NCBI GenBank assembly: GCA_041688815.1
Contig: JBDNHK010000132.1
Location: 1 to 8,682 of the forward strand
Direction of reading: 5' to 3'
DNA length: 8,682 nt
From: Rhabdothermincola_A sp041688815
GTDB lineage: Bacteria; Actinomycetota; Acidimicrobiia; Acidimicrobiales; Acidimicrobilacustridaceae
The notes beneath the pieces were generated by a model that saw only the letters and a program-made list of their open reading frames with translations, made no database searches and was not told the origin of the DNA. Shown here in pieces: positions 1 through 7,899 of the stretch (its first letter is position 1; each line of letters opens with the position of its first letter). The position numbers were made by a program, and so were the translations under genes.

Positions 1-148
1 CGCAACGCGAACGCCCGTCACCCGGACCTCCTCGCTGCTCAGCGCAAGGAACGATCTCGAGTCAGATCCGAGAAGGGCCAACGATGGGGCCGGCCCCGCG
101 CCGCCTGAACCGCGCGAACCTTTGTGGACAGAGCACTAGCCAGGACGA
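1..148. other. Left-edge stretch beyond csb2, no confident gene
   Basis: No cas4, cas1, cas2 or CRISPR repeat can be read here. On the plus strand, frame 1 is open from the window edge to a TGA at 106-108 and gives 35 residues rich in Arg, Lys and Glu, ending QRWGRPRAA. This could be the tail of a gene converging on csb2. On the minus strand one frame is open from a TAG near 135 to the edge and reads LALSSEEVRVTGVRVA near its end. That could equally be the beginning of a gene downstream of csb2. Both frames have similar GC at third codon positions (roughly 70-75% by hand count), so I cannot choose between them. A perfect 12-bp palindrome, GGGGCCGGCCCC, lies at 86-97. It has no T-run, so it is not a convincing terminator. 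Confidence 0.25.
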
Positions 149-1579
149 TCACGCCCTGGTCACGAACCGGCCCATCCCGAAGTGCGAGAGCGAACCGATG
201 CACAGCGGGCCTCCATCGCTCAGGCCTACGGGCTGCTCGAACACGAGGCTGAACCCGTAACCAGGTCGGGCGTGCCGCAGCCGCTCGGCCCGGCGGTATC
301 GGCGGAACGAACCCCAGCTCGTCCTCCGATCGGGCTCCAGGATGAACGGGATATCGACCCCTCGCGTGGACAGCTCACGCCGCACGCAGTCCGCGAGGAA
401 GTCGTCCATCGGCTCACCCTTGCGATGGCGCTGTGGGAGAAAGGGGGTCGCTGTGGTCCATCGAGCGGCCGATCCCACGGCTCCACCCAAGTCCAGGTCT
501 GCGAGCTCTCCCGAGGCCTCGAACCCCACGGCGAGAGAACGTTCGCCACCCAGGCCATCTCCCCCGTGGAGGCGCAGGCGTCGGATTGCCCCGAGGGCGG
601 CCACCTCCTGCTCACCCAGCCCCCCAGGATCGGGAGCCCAGACCAGCACCGTGTCGAGCAGCCGGTCACCGTCGAGATCAAGCGGGAGCCAGTGGGCGTG
701 TCGGTTCCCCACCAGTGGGGTGCCCTCGGTGTCCTTGCCGGCCAGCATCTCGCTCACGCCCCGGCCGTGCGCGCTGCCGTACTGGGACATCGCCGCCGCC
801 CGCATGGCTTCGGCCACCACGATCGTCTGACGGATCGACACGGGTGCGGATCCCTGCGCGACCGGTCGCAGCGCCAGCCGCACGGCTCGTACGACCTGAG
901 GCTTCACGGCCCGTGCGGGCCGGGAGGCGCTGATCAGCGGCCTGGGCACCGCGTAGCGGACCCAGGTAGCTCCGGATGGGTGGAGTCGGCCGCCCTTGCG
1001 CATCGTGCGGATCGACACGCAGAGCTCCTCGAGATCCAGGGGAGTGGTCGGCACAAGTGTTCTCGTCCCGACGCCCGTGGCGTCGTCGACCGGTTCGAGC
1101 CACTCCCCTCCGGCGTCATCGAACCCGACCGTGGCCTCGCACACGCTCTCGGCCCGACCGAGATAGGGCAGAGCGTCGATCAGGCGCGCCAGCGTCTCGC
1201 GCTCACCGGCCTTGAGATCAGCGGTCCAACGGTACGCCACACCGGTGTCGGGCGCGACCGCCGCAAAGGAGTCGATGGCCAGATCGACATCGGGCTTCGT
1301 CGAACCACTCCTGAAACCCTCCGCCGGGAGATAAGTCCGGATCGACGCTTCGGTCCGTGGCGCCGTCCGGACTGCCGGCGCATCAGCGAGGGCATCCAGG
1401 ACGGGCACGACGTCCTCCGCGGTCAGATCCGGGCATCGGGTGTGCCACGTCGCCACTAGGGCTCGAAGCAGCCGCCACGGAGACGGTGGCCACTCGACCG
1501 CCCCCTCGTTGACGTGCGTGCCCCACGGGGTGGCATGCACATAGCCGAACGGGTAGCTGACGTGGACAACGATCGTCAC
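149..1579 (-). CDS. csb2: Type I-G Cas5/Cas6-like crRNA-processing subunit Csb2 (GSU0054 family)
   Basis: The 476-residue product fits the Csb2 (GSU0054) family, a RAMP protein with Cas5-like and Cas6-like parts that is specific to type I-G. In a characterised I-G complex this subunit cuts pre-crRNA and stays on the crRNA 3' end. Visible signatures are the N-terminal HATPWGTHVNEGAVEWPPSP (15-34) followed by WRLLRALVATW, a central GTPLVGNRHAHWLPLD (286-301) and a C-terminal glycine-rich GSLSHFGMGRF (462-472). That last motif resembles the G-rich loop of Cas6-type RAMPs. H292-H296 and H467 are candidate catalytic or RNA-contact residues by inference only. I chose the GTG at 1579. It forms a GTGA overlap with the csb1 stop, has an AGAAGGG ribosome site 6 bases upstream, and puts the family's N-terminal strand (TIVVHVSYPFGYVHA) at the start. 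An ATG at 1606 would add nine residues inside csb1. It is the last recognisable gene of the operon. Confidence 0.95.
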   Translation of the reverse strand: MTIVVHVSYPFGYVHATPWGTHVNEGAVEWPPSPWRLLRALVATWHTRCPDLTAEDVVPVLDALADAPAVRTAPRTEASIRTYLPAEGFRSGSTKPDVDLAIDSFAAVAPDTGVAYRWTADLKAGERETLARLIDALPYLGRAESVCEATVGFDDAGGEWLEPVDDATGVGTRTLVPTTPLDLEELCVSIRTMRKGGRLHPSGATWVRYAVPRPLISASRPARAVKPQVVRAVRLALRPVAQGSAPVSIRQTIVVAEAMRAAAMSQYGSAHGRGVSEMLAGKDTEGTPLVGNRHAHWLPLDLDGDRLLDTVLVWAPDPGGLGEQEVAALGAIRRLRLHGGDGLGGERSLAVGFEASGELADLDLGGAVGSAARWTTATPFLPQRHRKGEPMDDFLADCVRRELSTRGVDIPFILEPDRRTSWGSFRRYRRAERLRHARPGYGFSLVFEQPVGLSDGGPLCIGSLSHFGMGRFVTRA

Positions 1580-2538
1580 GCGCTGCCCTTCTTCGGTCGG
1601 GTCCATACGACATCGAGCGGGCCTCCGGTGCCAAGCATGTCGGCGCAGGCCGATACTCCCGCCCGCACCTTTGCCTCGAGGTCGTCCGCCGACGGCAGGT
1701 CATCAGGCACATCGATCGGGTCGAGGTCGCAGGCGGTGCGCAGACGGAGCCCTTGGTCAAGCAAGGTTCGGACCTCCCATAGGGCGATCGCCTCCAGCAG
1801 CGCCGCAGCGCCGTCACCCAGTCCGTACGAGCGGAGCTGCAGTCGATCGATCGACACGTGGAGAGCGATGCTCCGCGCCGTGAACTCCTGGCGGTGGAAC
1901 GGGATCGACCCGTACCCGGTGTCGGCCTTGGTGCCCTCGCCCGCGCTGTGGAGAACCACGTCGCGCTTCACGCCCCCGCTGTTGACCGGGTGAATGTCGG
2001 TGGCCTCGACCAACGCCGTCACGGCCCGAGCGACCTTGGGCTGGCCGGGCCACACCTCTGCCTTCTCGGCGAAGAAGACGCCGTGGACCAAGCAGAGCGG
2101 GTCGAAGGCGAACACGCCGGCGGCGATCGCACGGTGGTCGAGGGGCGTGTCCTCCCGGAGCTTCAGCCGCGCGCGGATGACCTCCTTCATCGACTGGCCG
2201 TCGAGGGTGGAGTCCTTAACGAACGCCGAGGCGAGCCGGTGGGACTCGAGGCGGCTCGAGGTGAGAAACCGGCCGTCGTCGGCGGCGACCACCCGGACCC
2301 ACGGGAGGCCGTCGAGCACCGGGGCCGGGGCTTGGGATGGCTCGTCCCAACCGACGCTCTCGAGGTGGTTGGCCATCGACTGGGCCGACTCCACCAGCAG
2401 GCACTCCACGGTGCCACCATCCTGTCCGATGGGTCTTGTGAAGGTGGCCGCCCCGACATCGGGGAAACCAGTCGGTTGAAAGACATGGCCGGTGGCCGGC
2501 TCCAGCGGGATGACGAATCGGATGCGGTTCTTGTTCAC
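1576..2538 (-). CDS. csb1: Type I-G Cas7 backbone subunit Csb1 (GSU0053 family)
   Basis: The 320-residue product matches Csb1, the Cas7-family RAMP protein that polymerises along the crRNA spacer to form the I-G effector backbone. Diagnostic stretches are ECLLVESAQSMANHLE (45-60), which is the family's conserved SxxSxANxLE region, then SSRLESHRLAS (94-104), DPLCLVHGVFFA (146-157) and SGGVKRDVV (187-195). The start is the GTG at 2538, which overlaps the csx17 stop as GTGA and has a perfect AAGGAG 7 bases upstream. The open frame extends 29 codons further to an ATG at 2625, but that segment lies inside csx17 and reads as Arg/Cys-rich shadow sequence. The stop overlaps the csb2 GTG in the same way. 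The strong ribosome site fits the need for several Csb1 copies per complex, which is an inference. Confidence 0.95.
   Translation of the reverse strand: MNKNRIRFVIPLEPATGHVFQPTGFPDVGAATFTRPIGQDGGTVECLLVESAQSMANHLESVGWDEPSQAPAPVLDGLPWVRVVAADDGRFLTSSRLESHRLASAFVKDSTLDGQSMKEVIRARLKLREDTPLDHRAIAAGVFAFDPLCLVHGVFFAEKAEVWPGQPKVARAVTALVEATDIHPVNSGGVKRDVVLHSAGEGTKADTGYGSIPFHRQEFTARSIALHVSIDRLQLRSYGLGDGAAALLEAIALWEVRTLLDQGLRLRTACDLDPIDVPDDLPSADDLEAKVRAGVSACADMLGTGGPLDVVWTRPKKGSA
1586..1592 (-). promoter_or_regulatory. Ribosome binding site deciding the csb2 start
   Basis: AGAAGGG on the minus strand sits 6 bases before the GTG at 1579-1577, inside the 3' end of csb1. It supports the GTG in the GTGA overlap over the ATG at 1606, which would place the start upstream of this site. 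Confidence 0.6.
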
Positions 2539-4733
2539 GAGAGTTCTCCTTGAAGTGACGATTCGGGATCGCGACTGCTGACCGCAGCCGTCGCATGGCG
2601 GACATCGGCGCGGGTGGCGCCGCACAGCAAGGCGGCAGCCAGCTGAGGACCGTCGGCGCGCTCGCCCACGACGGCGGCTGATCGGCGTGCGTAGATGGGA
2701 GCGAAGCCGGCCTGCTCCCAGCGCACGAGAGCGGCCCGGATCACCTCCCCCACGTCACCCGACCTCATCCTTCGGGCCCAGCCCATGTCGGGACGGAGAC
2801 GCACGGAGCGGCCCGACCACACGATCGGGTGGCGGGAGTAGAACGGCGCCAGGATGCGCCATGCGGGCACCACGACGAGACGAGACATGGTGGGAACCTT
2901 CCAGGCATGCTCGACCCGGCTCGTCACCGGACCGAGAAGCAACAGCGCTGACAGCAGGTTGGCGAGCCGGCGAAAATCCACCATCCCAGCGGCCAAGGCT
3001 TCGGCATCATCAGAACGGGCGGCGAAGGAGACGGGGAACCACGGCTCGACACCCCGTCGGTCGATCAGCTGAGCAGTCTGATCCAGGCGCTGCGCTTCGC
3101 TGCGAGCGATGAGCACATCAGCTAGCACTTCAGAGATAGGCCTAACACCGAGACCGCCGATCGGCGCGCCCTCCCGGCTCCAGCTGACGCGCCCGAAGCG
3201 ATCGGCCCTCGTCGCTGCGGTGATGATGGGCCGAACCAGGGAGCGCACGAGGCCGCTCGAGCGATCGAGATCGTGTACGACATCATCTCGGGCCAGCGCC
3301 AGGACGGCGGCCAGGCGCAACTCAACGCTCCCGTCGTCGAGCGCCGGCAGCCAGTCTTCAGCAGGTAGCCAGGCAACTGGAGGCACGGGGCCGTCAGTCC
3401 GCCCACGCTCGGTGCGGCCGGCCATGGCCTCGGCATCAGCCACGGCGATCAGCAGAGCCTGCAGGTCGACGGCCTTGCCAGACGTCGCGGCGAACATCGC
3501 ACGCTCGACGCGATGGGCCAACCGCACCACTGAGGCCGGCGCCGTCCGTGCACCAGCGGCGCGACGGAGCCCCTCCACCCATTTATCCAGCGACGCCAGC
3601 AAGGCCACCCCCGGCCGGGGGCCGGCGGGAACGGCGAACCGGCCTATGGGGATCGCCAGTGGCGACTGACCCATCCGCTCCGCGACCAGGTGGCGCACGA
3701 ACTCGCTCACGCCCGAGTCGACGCCCAGCGTGAAGATGGCTCGTGTGGCATCCAGGCCCGACCGGGCCTGGCGAGCCGACCACGAGATGCGCCCCTCCGC
3801 GAAGAGACGTCGGAGGCTGGGCAAACCGAGCGGTTCGCTCCACAGCGGAGCCCACAGCTCTGCTTTGGCCGTTTCGCCGGGGGACAGGCTGGCCTGGCCC
3901 ACTGATGACGGGGCCACGGTGAACGGGATCGACGCCATCGAGGTGCCGCCGCCCAGCCGTCGTGAGACGCCACTCGCCCAGATCAGTGCACCTTCGATGA
4001 CCAACACCAGATCCCACGGGTTGGTGATGGCCTTGCCACCACCAACCGCGTCGGCTCTGACGCCACCGGCGGCCCCGGGATCGAACTGCCCGATGGGGTC
4101 ATTGCGTAGCGGGGGGGAACCAGCGTTAAACAGAGACGCTCGCAACCACGCGTCGCTGCGTGCCACACCCTTGGTGTTCGGGTCTAACACCTGCAGCAGC
4201 CGTGCCATGAAGGTGGGGCTGAGCTCCAATCGACCGAAGTTCCCACCGGCGCCCAGCAGGGCTGGGAAAGCCGGCTTCTCGTCCCGCAGCACGATGGCCG
4301 CATCGAGCCAATCGAGCGCATCGTCGGGCAGCCGGTTGCGCAGCACGCTCACCTGCTGCTCCTTGGTCAGCTCCTCCCATCTCTGCTCACCGCGGGCCCG
4401 GCGGACAATCGCGATCGCCTCCTGGTAGGCCGCGAAGCGAGAATCGTCGCTCGCTTCCAGAGCGAGGAGCGTGTTCGTGGCCGTGGAACCAGACTCCTTG
4501 AAGCCGCTGTCCTTGTTCCAGGGCGACAGGACCGGAGTCGGTCGGTAGGCCTCGAGCATGAACGTCATCAAGCCGTTTGCGTCGAGGGAGCTATCGAGCC
4601 GGAACGTGTCCCCTTCCCACCAGCCTGTGGCGGACGAGTCGACCTGCTCGGCCACGAGCCGGAGCACGCCCAACGCCTTCAGGTAGGAGCCGATCGGCTC
4701 GGGCCGACACCCGACCAAGACGAGCGCCGTCAT
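2535..4733 (-). CDS. csx17: Type I-G large subunit Csx17 (Cas8g)
   Basis: The 732-residue product fits Csx17 (GSU0052 family), the large subunit of type I-G effectors. It occupies the position of Cas8 and in a studied I-G complex it also binds Cas3. Family-typical stretches are the N-terminal GCRPEPIGSYLKALGVLRLV (8-27), SPWNKDSGF (70-78), GGNFGRLELS (163-172) and NPWDLVLVIEGALIWA (238-253). The C-terminal third (about 480-732) shows no motif I can name. The start is the ATG at 4733, whose ATGA overlaps the cas3 stop; GGGGG lies 5 bases upstream as a weak ribosome site. The frame runs 19 codons further to 4790, but that part is cas3 coding sequence. Order, strand and tight overlaps with cas3 and csb1 match the standard I-G operon. 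An in-frame ATG at 2888 with a good ribosome site could give a 117-residue C-terminal product. Confidence 0.94.
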   Translation of the reverse strand: MTALVLVGCRPEPIGSYLKALGVLRLVAEQVDSSATGWWEGDTFRLDSSLDANGLMTFMLEAYRPTPVLSPWNKDSGFKESGSTATNTLLALEASDDSRFAAYQEAIAIVRRARGEQRWEELTKEQQVSVLRNRLPDDALDWLDAAIVLRDEKPAFPALLGAGGNFGRLELSPTFMARLLQVLDPNTKGVARSDAWLRASLFNAGSPPLRNDPIGQFDPGAAGGVRADAVGGGKAITNPWDLVLVIEGALIWASGVSRRLGGGTSMASIPFTVAPSSVGQASLSPGETAKAELWAPLWSEPLGLPSLRRLFAEGRISWSARQARSGLDATRAIFTLGVDSGVSEFVRHLVAERMGQSPLAIPIGRFAVPAGPRPGVALLASLDKWVEGLRRAAGARTAPASVVRLAHRVERAMFAATSGKAVDLQALLIAVADAEAMAGRTERGRTDGPVPPVAWLPAEDWLPALDDGSVELRLAAVLALARDDVVHDLDRSSGLVRSLVRPIITAATRADRFGRVSWSREGAPIGGLGVRPISEVLADVLIARSEAQRLDQTAQLIDRRGVEPWFPVSFAARSDDAEALAAGMVDFRRLANLLSALLLLGPVTSRVEHAWKVPTMSRLVVVPAWRILAPFYSRHPIVWSGRSVRLRPDMGWARRMRSGDVGEVIRAALVRWEQAGFAPIYARRSAAVVGERADGPQLAAALLCGATRADVRHATAAVSSRDPESSLQGELS
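2546..2551 (-). promoter_or_regulatory. Strong Shine-Dalgarno site of csb1
   Basis: AAGGAG on the minus strand lies 7 bases before the GTG at 2538-2536, inside the csx17 3' end. It is the best ribosome binding site in the operon and fixes the csb1 start. Confidence 0.75.
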
Positions 4734-7186
4734 GACGACCCCCGAGCAGGTGACGCGATGGTCATCGCCGGAGTTGCGCTGGCTCGCCAATCGGCCACCC
4801 GCACGAGGGCCTCGAGGGTGGCGAGGCGGAACGGACCGAGATCCTCACGGTCGCGCAGGCCGAGCGCCATCGCCGTCCACGACGTCGCACCGCCGAGCGC
4901 CATCTCGTCAAGGCGGAGTGTGGTGGGCTCGAGGTGGGTGCCCCGCACCGTGACCGCGGGGACGACGTCACCCTCCACGACACCTAGGGCGATCCGGGAT
5001 CCAGCTTGCGCACGAGGCGGAGCCTCACCGGGCACTGATCGTATGGCCAGGCGTACCCGGCCGTGGTGGGCGGCCACCAGGTATCGCACGAGATCACGGT
5101 CGATGTCGTCGGCTCCGAACAGCTCGTTCTCGTGGGCGCCGAGCATGAGAGCGGACACGAGCTCGTGACGGAAGTGCGGCTGGCGGTGCCGGGTTCGGCG
5201 ACTGCCGCCGGACTTGGCGAGCGGCGCCAACCGACGAACGTTCTCTTGCTCGTCCTCCCTCGCCGACCGCAGGAGGGTGTCCTGGAAGATGTCATGGGCC
5301 TTGCCGACGTCGTGCAGCGACGCGGCTCGTACGACAGCATCGATCTGGGCCGGCGTGAGCGAGGTCATCCGAGCCTCGGCCAGCAGCTCGTAGGCGCACT
5401 GCTCCGCATCCGCCAGGTGGTCGTCCAGGCCCACCCACGAGCCGGTGAAGGTCGCCGGATCGTCGGCGGTCGTCTCTTCGATGGGCGTCGTCTCCACGAC
5501 GGCCTCCTGCTGCTCGATGACCACGGGCACCGGAAGCTTCGACGATCCGTCCCACCCGGTCTCGGGTCGGTAACCGCCAGCGGCGCTCGCCACCACGACG
5601 ATGGACCCCGGTCGAAGGGTGAACGTGTCGACGCGACGCCAGGCGCGCCTCGTCGCGAGGTGGTCGGGCGTCCATGCCCCAGATGGCTGGCTCAGCACCG
5701 TTCGCAGCCAGGTGCGGGCATCGCCGATCGACACCCGGCACAACTCGTCGGGCCGGATCGGCCCACCGGTGAACCACTCCCCTTCCTGGCCGTCGGGGGC
5801 CGGCTCCCGCCAAGCGACCTGCACGTCAGTGTCGCCGTCGGCACGGATGAAGCGGGCCACATCGATGTCGTTGCCCACGAGGTCGGGCGACGTGTCGAAG
5901 AGGTCGATCAGATCTCGCCGGCGCAGCACCGGCACCAGCGGCTCGGCCTCCACTACCTCCCGGCCCCGCTCGCGAAGCCGGGTCGACGTGACGTCGGTGC
6001 CTTCGAGCGAACGGAGCTCCTCGACCGACGCCGCCAGGTCGTCGTCTGAGTAGGGCAGCGCCTGCGGTGGTTCGACCCAGAGCACGCGAGCCCCGGTGAA
6101 CTCGCCGGCGCGGTTGCAACGCCCGGACCGCTGGACGATCGACGACCAGGGAGCGGCATCGGTGATCAGGGTGGCCGCCGATACGTCGATCCCGGCCTCG
6201 ACCACCTGGGTGGCCACCAGGATCCGGCCCGGCCCATCGCCAGCCACCACTGCACGGAGTGCCTCCCTGACGATCTTCGATCGATCGGCAGGCCGGAACC
6301 GGCTGTGTAGCAGGGCGAGCTCCGGACCCGGGTCTTTGCCGAGCTGCTTCTTGACCTCCGCATAGACCTCTCTTGCTCGCCGGACCGTGTTGACCACTAC
6401 CAGCGTGAGGGTCTCGGGACGGTGCTCGCTGATCGCCACCGCCGCTACTGCCTTCGGTTCGCCGTCGGGCCGTTCCTCGAAGCGCCGCGTTGCAGACAGA
6501 CGTCGTTCGAGCCCCGCGCAACGGTCGTCCTCCTGCAGGGTCTCGGCCACGGGCACCGTTGGGTTGTCGACGGTGATGAGCCGAACCGGGTCGAGGGTGG
6601 CCGACATCCAGGTGGACGAGCAGGGGGCAGCCACGCCGAACTCACGCCGGAAGGCGTCGAGCTGGCGGCTCGTGGGAAGGGCGGGACCGAGCAGCTGCAC
6701 CTCGTCGAACACGTAGTGGCATCCGGCATGCAGGAGGCCGTACTCGACGGGCCATGTCCAACGGCTCGACGCGTAACCGCGCATCAGCGCCCGAGACAGC
6801 ACCATGTCAACGGTGCCCACCAGAATAGTCGGCCGGCCTGGATTCTCCCGCCAGGTGCTGTCCAGCCGGCCCTCGCCGCCAAGGAGCCGGTAGACCCCGA
6901 CGTCAGCGGCGTCCAGACGTTCCAACCACCCGCCGATGGCCCGCTCCGTCTGGTCGACGAGCGAGCGCATCGGCAGAGCGAATACGAGCCAGGCCGGGGT
7001 GCCGGCCCGCACGGCCTGGTCCGGGTGACGGAGCAGCCGGTAGAGCCAACCCAGCACGACGCCAGCGGTCTTGCCAGCCCCGGTCTCGATGTCGATGACC
7101 TCAGGCAGTCCGGCATCGGCGATGCGTCGTTGCCACGGGTACGGGGGGTTGCCGGTAGCTGTCTCGAAGAACTCACTGAACTCCAT
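4730..7186 (-). CDS. cas3: Cas3 helicase-nuclease with C-terminal HD domain (type I-G)
   Basis: Cas3 is recruited to the R-loop made by the crRNA complex, where it unwinds and degrades target DNA. Counting from the ATG at 7186 the product has 818 residues. Superfamily 2 helicase motifs come first: YPWQRR (16-21), Walker A GAGKT (36-40), ALPMRSLVDQT (70-80), GTVDMV (124-129), DEVQ (161-164), SAT (195-197), ATQVVEAGIDVS (325-336) and QRSGRCNR (352-359). A linker of about 220 residues leads to the HD nuclease, with H590 in LDDHLADAEQ, H625-D626 in SLHDVGK, H674, H707-H708 and D799 in VRVADW. No core residue is obviously missing. HD after helicase is the normal I-G order, the reverse of I-E Cas3. 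A GTG at 7249 would add 21 low-complexity residues; MEFSEFFETATG looks like the real beginning. GGGGG at 7199-7203 is a poorly spaced ribosome site, so the exact start is uncertain. It is the first gene of the operon. Confidence 0.95.
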   Translation of the reverse strand: MEFSEFFETATGNPPYPWQRRIADAGLPEVIDIETGAGKTAGVVLGWLYRLLRHPDQAVRAGTPAWLVFALPMRSLVDQTERAIGGWLERLDAADVGVYRLLGGEGRLDSTWRENPGRPTILVGTVDMVLSRALMRGYASSRWTWPVEYGLLHAGCHYVFDEVQLLGPALPTSRQLDAFRREFGVAAPCSSTWMSATLDPVRLITVDNPTVPVAETLQEDDRCAGLERRLSATRRFEERPDGEPKAVAAVAISEHRPETLTLVVVNTVRRAREVYAEVKKQLGKDPGPELALLHSRFRPADRSKIVREALRAVVAGDGPGRILVATQVVEAGIDVSAATLITDAAPWSSIVQRSGRCNRAGEFTGARVLWVEPPQALPYSDDDLAASVEELRSLEGTDVTSTRLRERGREVVEAEPLVPVLRRRDLIDLFDTSPDLVGNDIDVARFIRADGDTDVQVAWREPAPDGQEGEWFTGGPIRPDELCRVSIGDARTWLRTVLSQPSGAWTPDHLATRRAWRRVDTFTLRPGSIVVVASAAGGYRPETGWDGSSKLPVPVVIEQQEAVVETTPIEETTADDPATFTGSWVGLDDHLADAEQCAYELLAEARMTSLTPAQIDAVVRAASLHDVGKAHDIFQDTLLRSAREDEQENVRRLAPLAKSGGSRRTRHRQPHFRHELVSALMLGAHENELFGADDIDRDLVRYLVAAHHGRVRLAIRSVPGEAPPRAQAGSRIALGVVEGDVVPAVTVRGTHLEPTTLRLDEMALGGATSWTAMALGLRDREDLGPFRLATLEALVRVADWRASATPAMTIASPARGSS

Positions 7187-7339
7187 CGCCGACATCATCC
7201 CCCGACCGTGTGACAACCGCCCTCTGGCGCCCGGCGGGGCGCAAGCCACTCCGACGAGATCATGTCAGCCATCGGGTCAGACCACACACGCAGCCGAGTA
7301 GTTCACGTTGCAGATGTCGTCACCTGAACCTGACCCGCC
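7187..7339 (-). promoter_or_regulatory. Noncoding leader upstream of cas3
   Basis: This gap separates the helicase relic from cas3 and should carry the promoter of the cas operon. I could not identify a convincing -35/-10 pair on the minus strand. It contains a perfect 6-bp hairpin at 7227-7242 (GCGCCC, loop GGCG, GGGCGC), about 40 bases before the cas3 ATG, and a tandem ACCTGA duplication at 7322-7333. Neither has a demonstrated role. No CRISPR-type repeat is seen here. Confidence 0.35.
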
Positions 7340-7824
7340 TCAGCTGCCGCGATCACCCGCTGCCAGGATCTCGGAGGTGCCGATGATGTCGTAGACGTAG
7401 CCCTGCTCGACCAGGAAGCGCTGACGGCGGGCGGCGAAGCCCTGCTCATTCGTACAGCGGCTCACCACGCTTGCAGAAGCGGGCGGGGCGGCCGTCGGCT
7501 TTGGGCCGCGGGATCCGGCCCAGCCGCTAGGCCTGCTCTTGGCGGCTGCCGAAGATGCCCCACACCTGGATGGCCACCGGTGCGTGGGGCAGGTCGATGG
7601 AGAAGTTGGCCACCTTCGACACCACCAGGAGCCGCTCCTCGCTGGCTGGAAGGACGCGTACAGCCGCGTACGGGGGTCTTGCCGGTGATCAGCGGGGCGC
7701 CCAGCGCCTCGGACAACTCGCCCAGGTGCTCGACGTCCATCCCGATCCCGAGGCGCAGGTCGTCGGGGTGGCGTGCCACCAGCGCCTCGATCACCGCCTG
7801 CTTGGAACCGGCCGCCACCCAAGT
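7340..7824 (-). pseudogene. Decayed C-terminal half of an XPB/ERCC3-type DNA repair helicase
   Basis: Reading the minus strand and switching frame, XPB-family motifs appear in their correct order. The first frame gives KQAVIEALVARHPDD, then EALGAPLITGKTP. A second frame gives RTRLYASF. A third gives ERLLVVSKVANFSIDLPHA and FGSRQEQA, then a TAG at 7527-7529 just where the family has the Q of its QRLGRILRPK motif, continuing as RLGRIPRPKADG. The second frame resumes with NEQGFAARRQRFLVEQGY and ends in TGA at 7340. This implies at least three frameshifts (near 7668, 7645 and 7475) plus one nonsense codon, so no functional protein is made. The N-terminal half with Walker A and B is missing; similarity fades near 7825, just before the vapB promoter. 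XPB helicases act in DNA repair and unwinding, and intact homologues are common in Actinobacteria. No functional link to the adjacent cas3 is implied. The number of shifts assumes the sequence is accurate. Confidence 0.85.
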
Positions 7825-7899
7825 TCTACGGAACTCCGGACACTCTCCACCGAGACCTCCCCGCAGAGGTCGTCGGGGCGGCGATCGCATCGAGATCGG

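Noticed and set aside
86..97. GGGGCCGGCCCC palindrome as a terminator for the cas operon
   Set aside because: It has no loop and no following T-run on either strand, and such palindromes are expected by chance in DNA this rich in GC.
182..1459. Long plus-strand open frame of 425 codons opposite csb2
   Set aside because: It is fully antisense to csb2, whose family motifs are clear. High GC makes long antisense frames common, and the translation shows no recognisable domain.
5063..6049. Plus-strand open frame of 328 codons opposite cas3
   Set aside because: It lies entirely over the cas3 coding region, with no family motif or ribosome site, and is a codon-bias shadow.
7340..7822. Minus-strand frame of 160 codons as a separate gene
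   Set aside because: Only short stretches (RLYASF and the C-terminal RQRFLVEQGY region) are helicase-like. The remainder is Arg/Pro/Ser-rich shadow sequence.
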